A stretch of DNA of 6,108 bases. Origin: Aquimarina sp. (GTDB lineage Bacteria > Bacteroidota > Bacteroidia > Flavobacteriales > Flavobacteriaceae). The notes below the pieces were generated by a model. The model was not told the DNA's origin, did not search any database, and saw only the letters and a list, made by a program, of their open reading frames with translations. Each line of letters opens with the position of its first letter. Position 1 is the stretch's first letter. Shown in pieces: positions 6,012-6,108 of the stretch. The position numbers and the translations under genes were made by a program. The DNA lies in the NCBI GenBank assembly GCA_011524575.1, contig WTKB01000286.1:1-6108 (forward strand), written 5' to 3'.

Positions 6012-6108
6012 GAGCTTGTTTAAACTGAATACAAACTGTAATTAAAAAGTTTAAGGTTTTGGTTTACTTTTAAATGATACGTATATCGAGATATATAAAT
6101 CTTTTTAA
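6012..6108 (+). mobile_element. Second family A MITE-like element, cut by the window edge
   Basis: It begins with the same GAGCTTGTTTAAA preceded by TTA (6009-6011). It follows the copy at 4771 for 97 bases with ten substitutions and one 2 bp gap, about 88% identity. The right end is outside the window. The orientation is the same as the complete copy. It lies about 33 bp beyond the terminator hairpin at 5938-5978, again in an intergenic space. Confidence 0.75.

Noticed and set aside
1..6108. CRISPR array, phage genes, toxin-antitoxin pair, tRNA or defence system
   Set aside because: No regularly spaced repeats, cloverleaf-like sequence or matching protein families were seen on either strand.

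Overview
The window comes from a low-GC bacterium of the Bacteroidetes, most likely a member of the Flavobacteriaceae. Three things point there. One secreted protein ends in a type A sorting domain of the type IX secretion system (T9SS), which is found only in that phylum. A promoter matches the Flavobacterium consensus (TTG, 19 nt, TAnnTTTG). The gene starts have no strong Shine-Dalgarno sequences. The region looks like ordinary chromosome, with intergenic spaces colonised by small repeats. I see no phage, CRISPR array, toxin-antitoxin pair, defence system or RNA gene.

All five genes lie on the minus strand, so transcription runs from right to left. From the right: a short secreted lamin-tail-domain protein with a T9SS tail (4979-5806) has its own promoter and a strong terminator. 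Then comes a tight group of leuS (1863-4691, leucyl-tRNA synthetase), a SemiSWEET sugar-transporter gene (1588-1848, 14 bp gap) and a YugP-type membrane zinc metallopeptidase gene (850-1548, 39 bp gap). These spacings suggest one transcript that starts just upstream of leuS and ends at a hairpin near 689-730. Last is a Kbp/YgaU-like BON-LysM protein (104-595), separated from that group by a 254 bp gap.

The intergenic spaces are the most informative part. Family A is a MITE-like element with the terminal repeat GAGCTTGTTTAAA. One complete 156 bp copy (4771-4926) is flanked by TTA duplications. A second copy (from 6012) runs off the right edge, and a lone end lies at 75-87. Family B is a roughly 162 bp imperfect palindrome (628-789). 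Its right half is repeated at 1-62, so related sequences in the same orientation bracket the kbp-like gene. The complete family A copy lies exactly at the edge of the lamin-tail gene's terminator, separating that gene from its terminator.

The genes do not form an obvious functional pathway. LeuRS and the Kbp-like protein are housekeeping or stress proteins, the SemiSWEET and peptidase are membrane proteins, and the lamin-tail protein is exported. Nothing here supports a claim of a new biological system. The reportable points are the two repeat families, the leuS-SemiSWEET-peptidase arrangement, and lineage-specific features of LeuRS.
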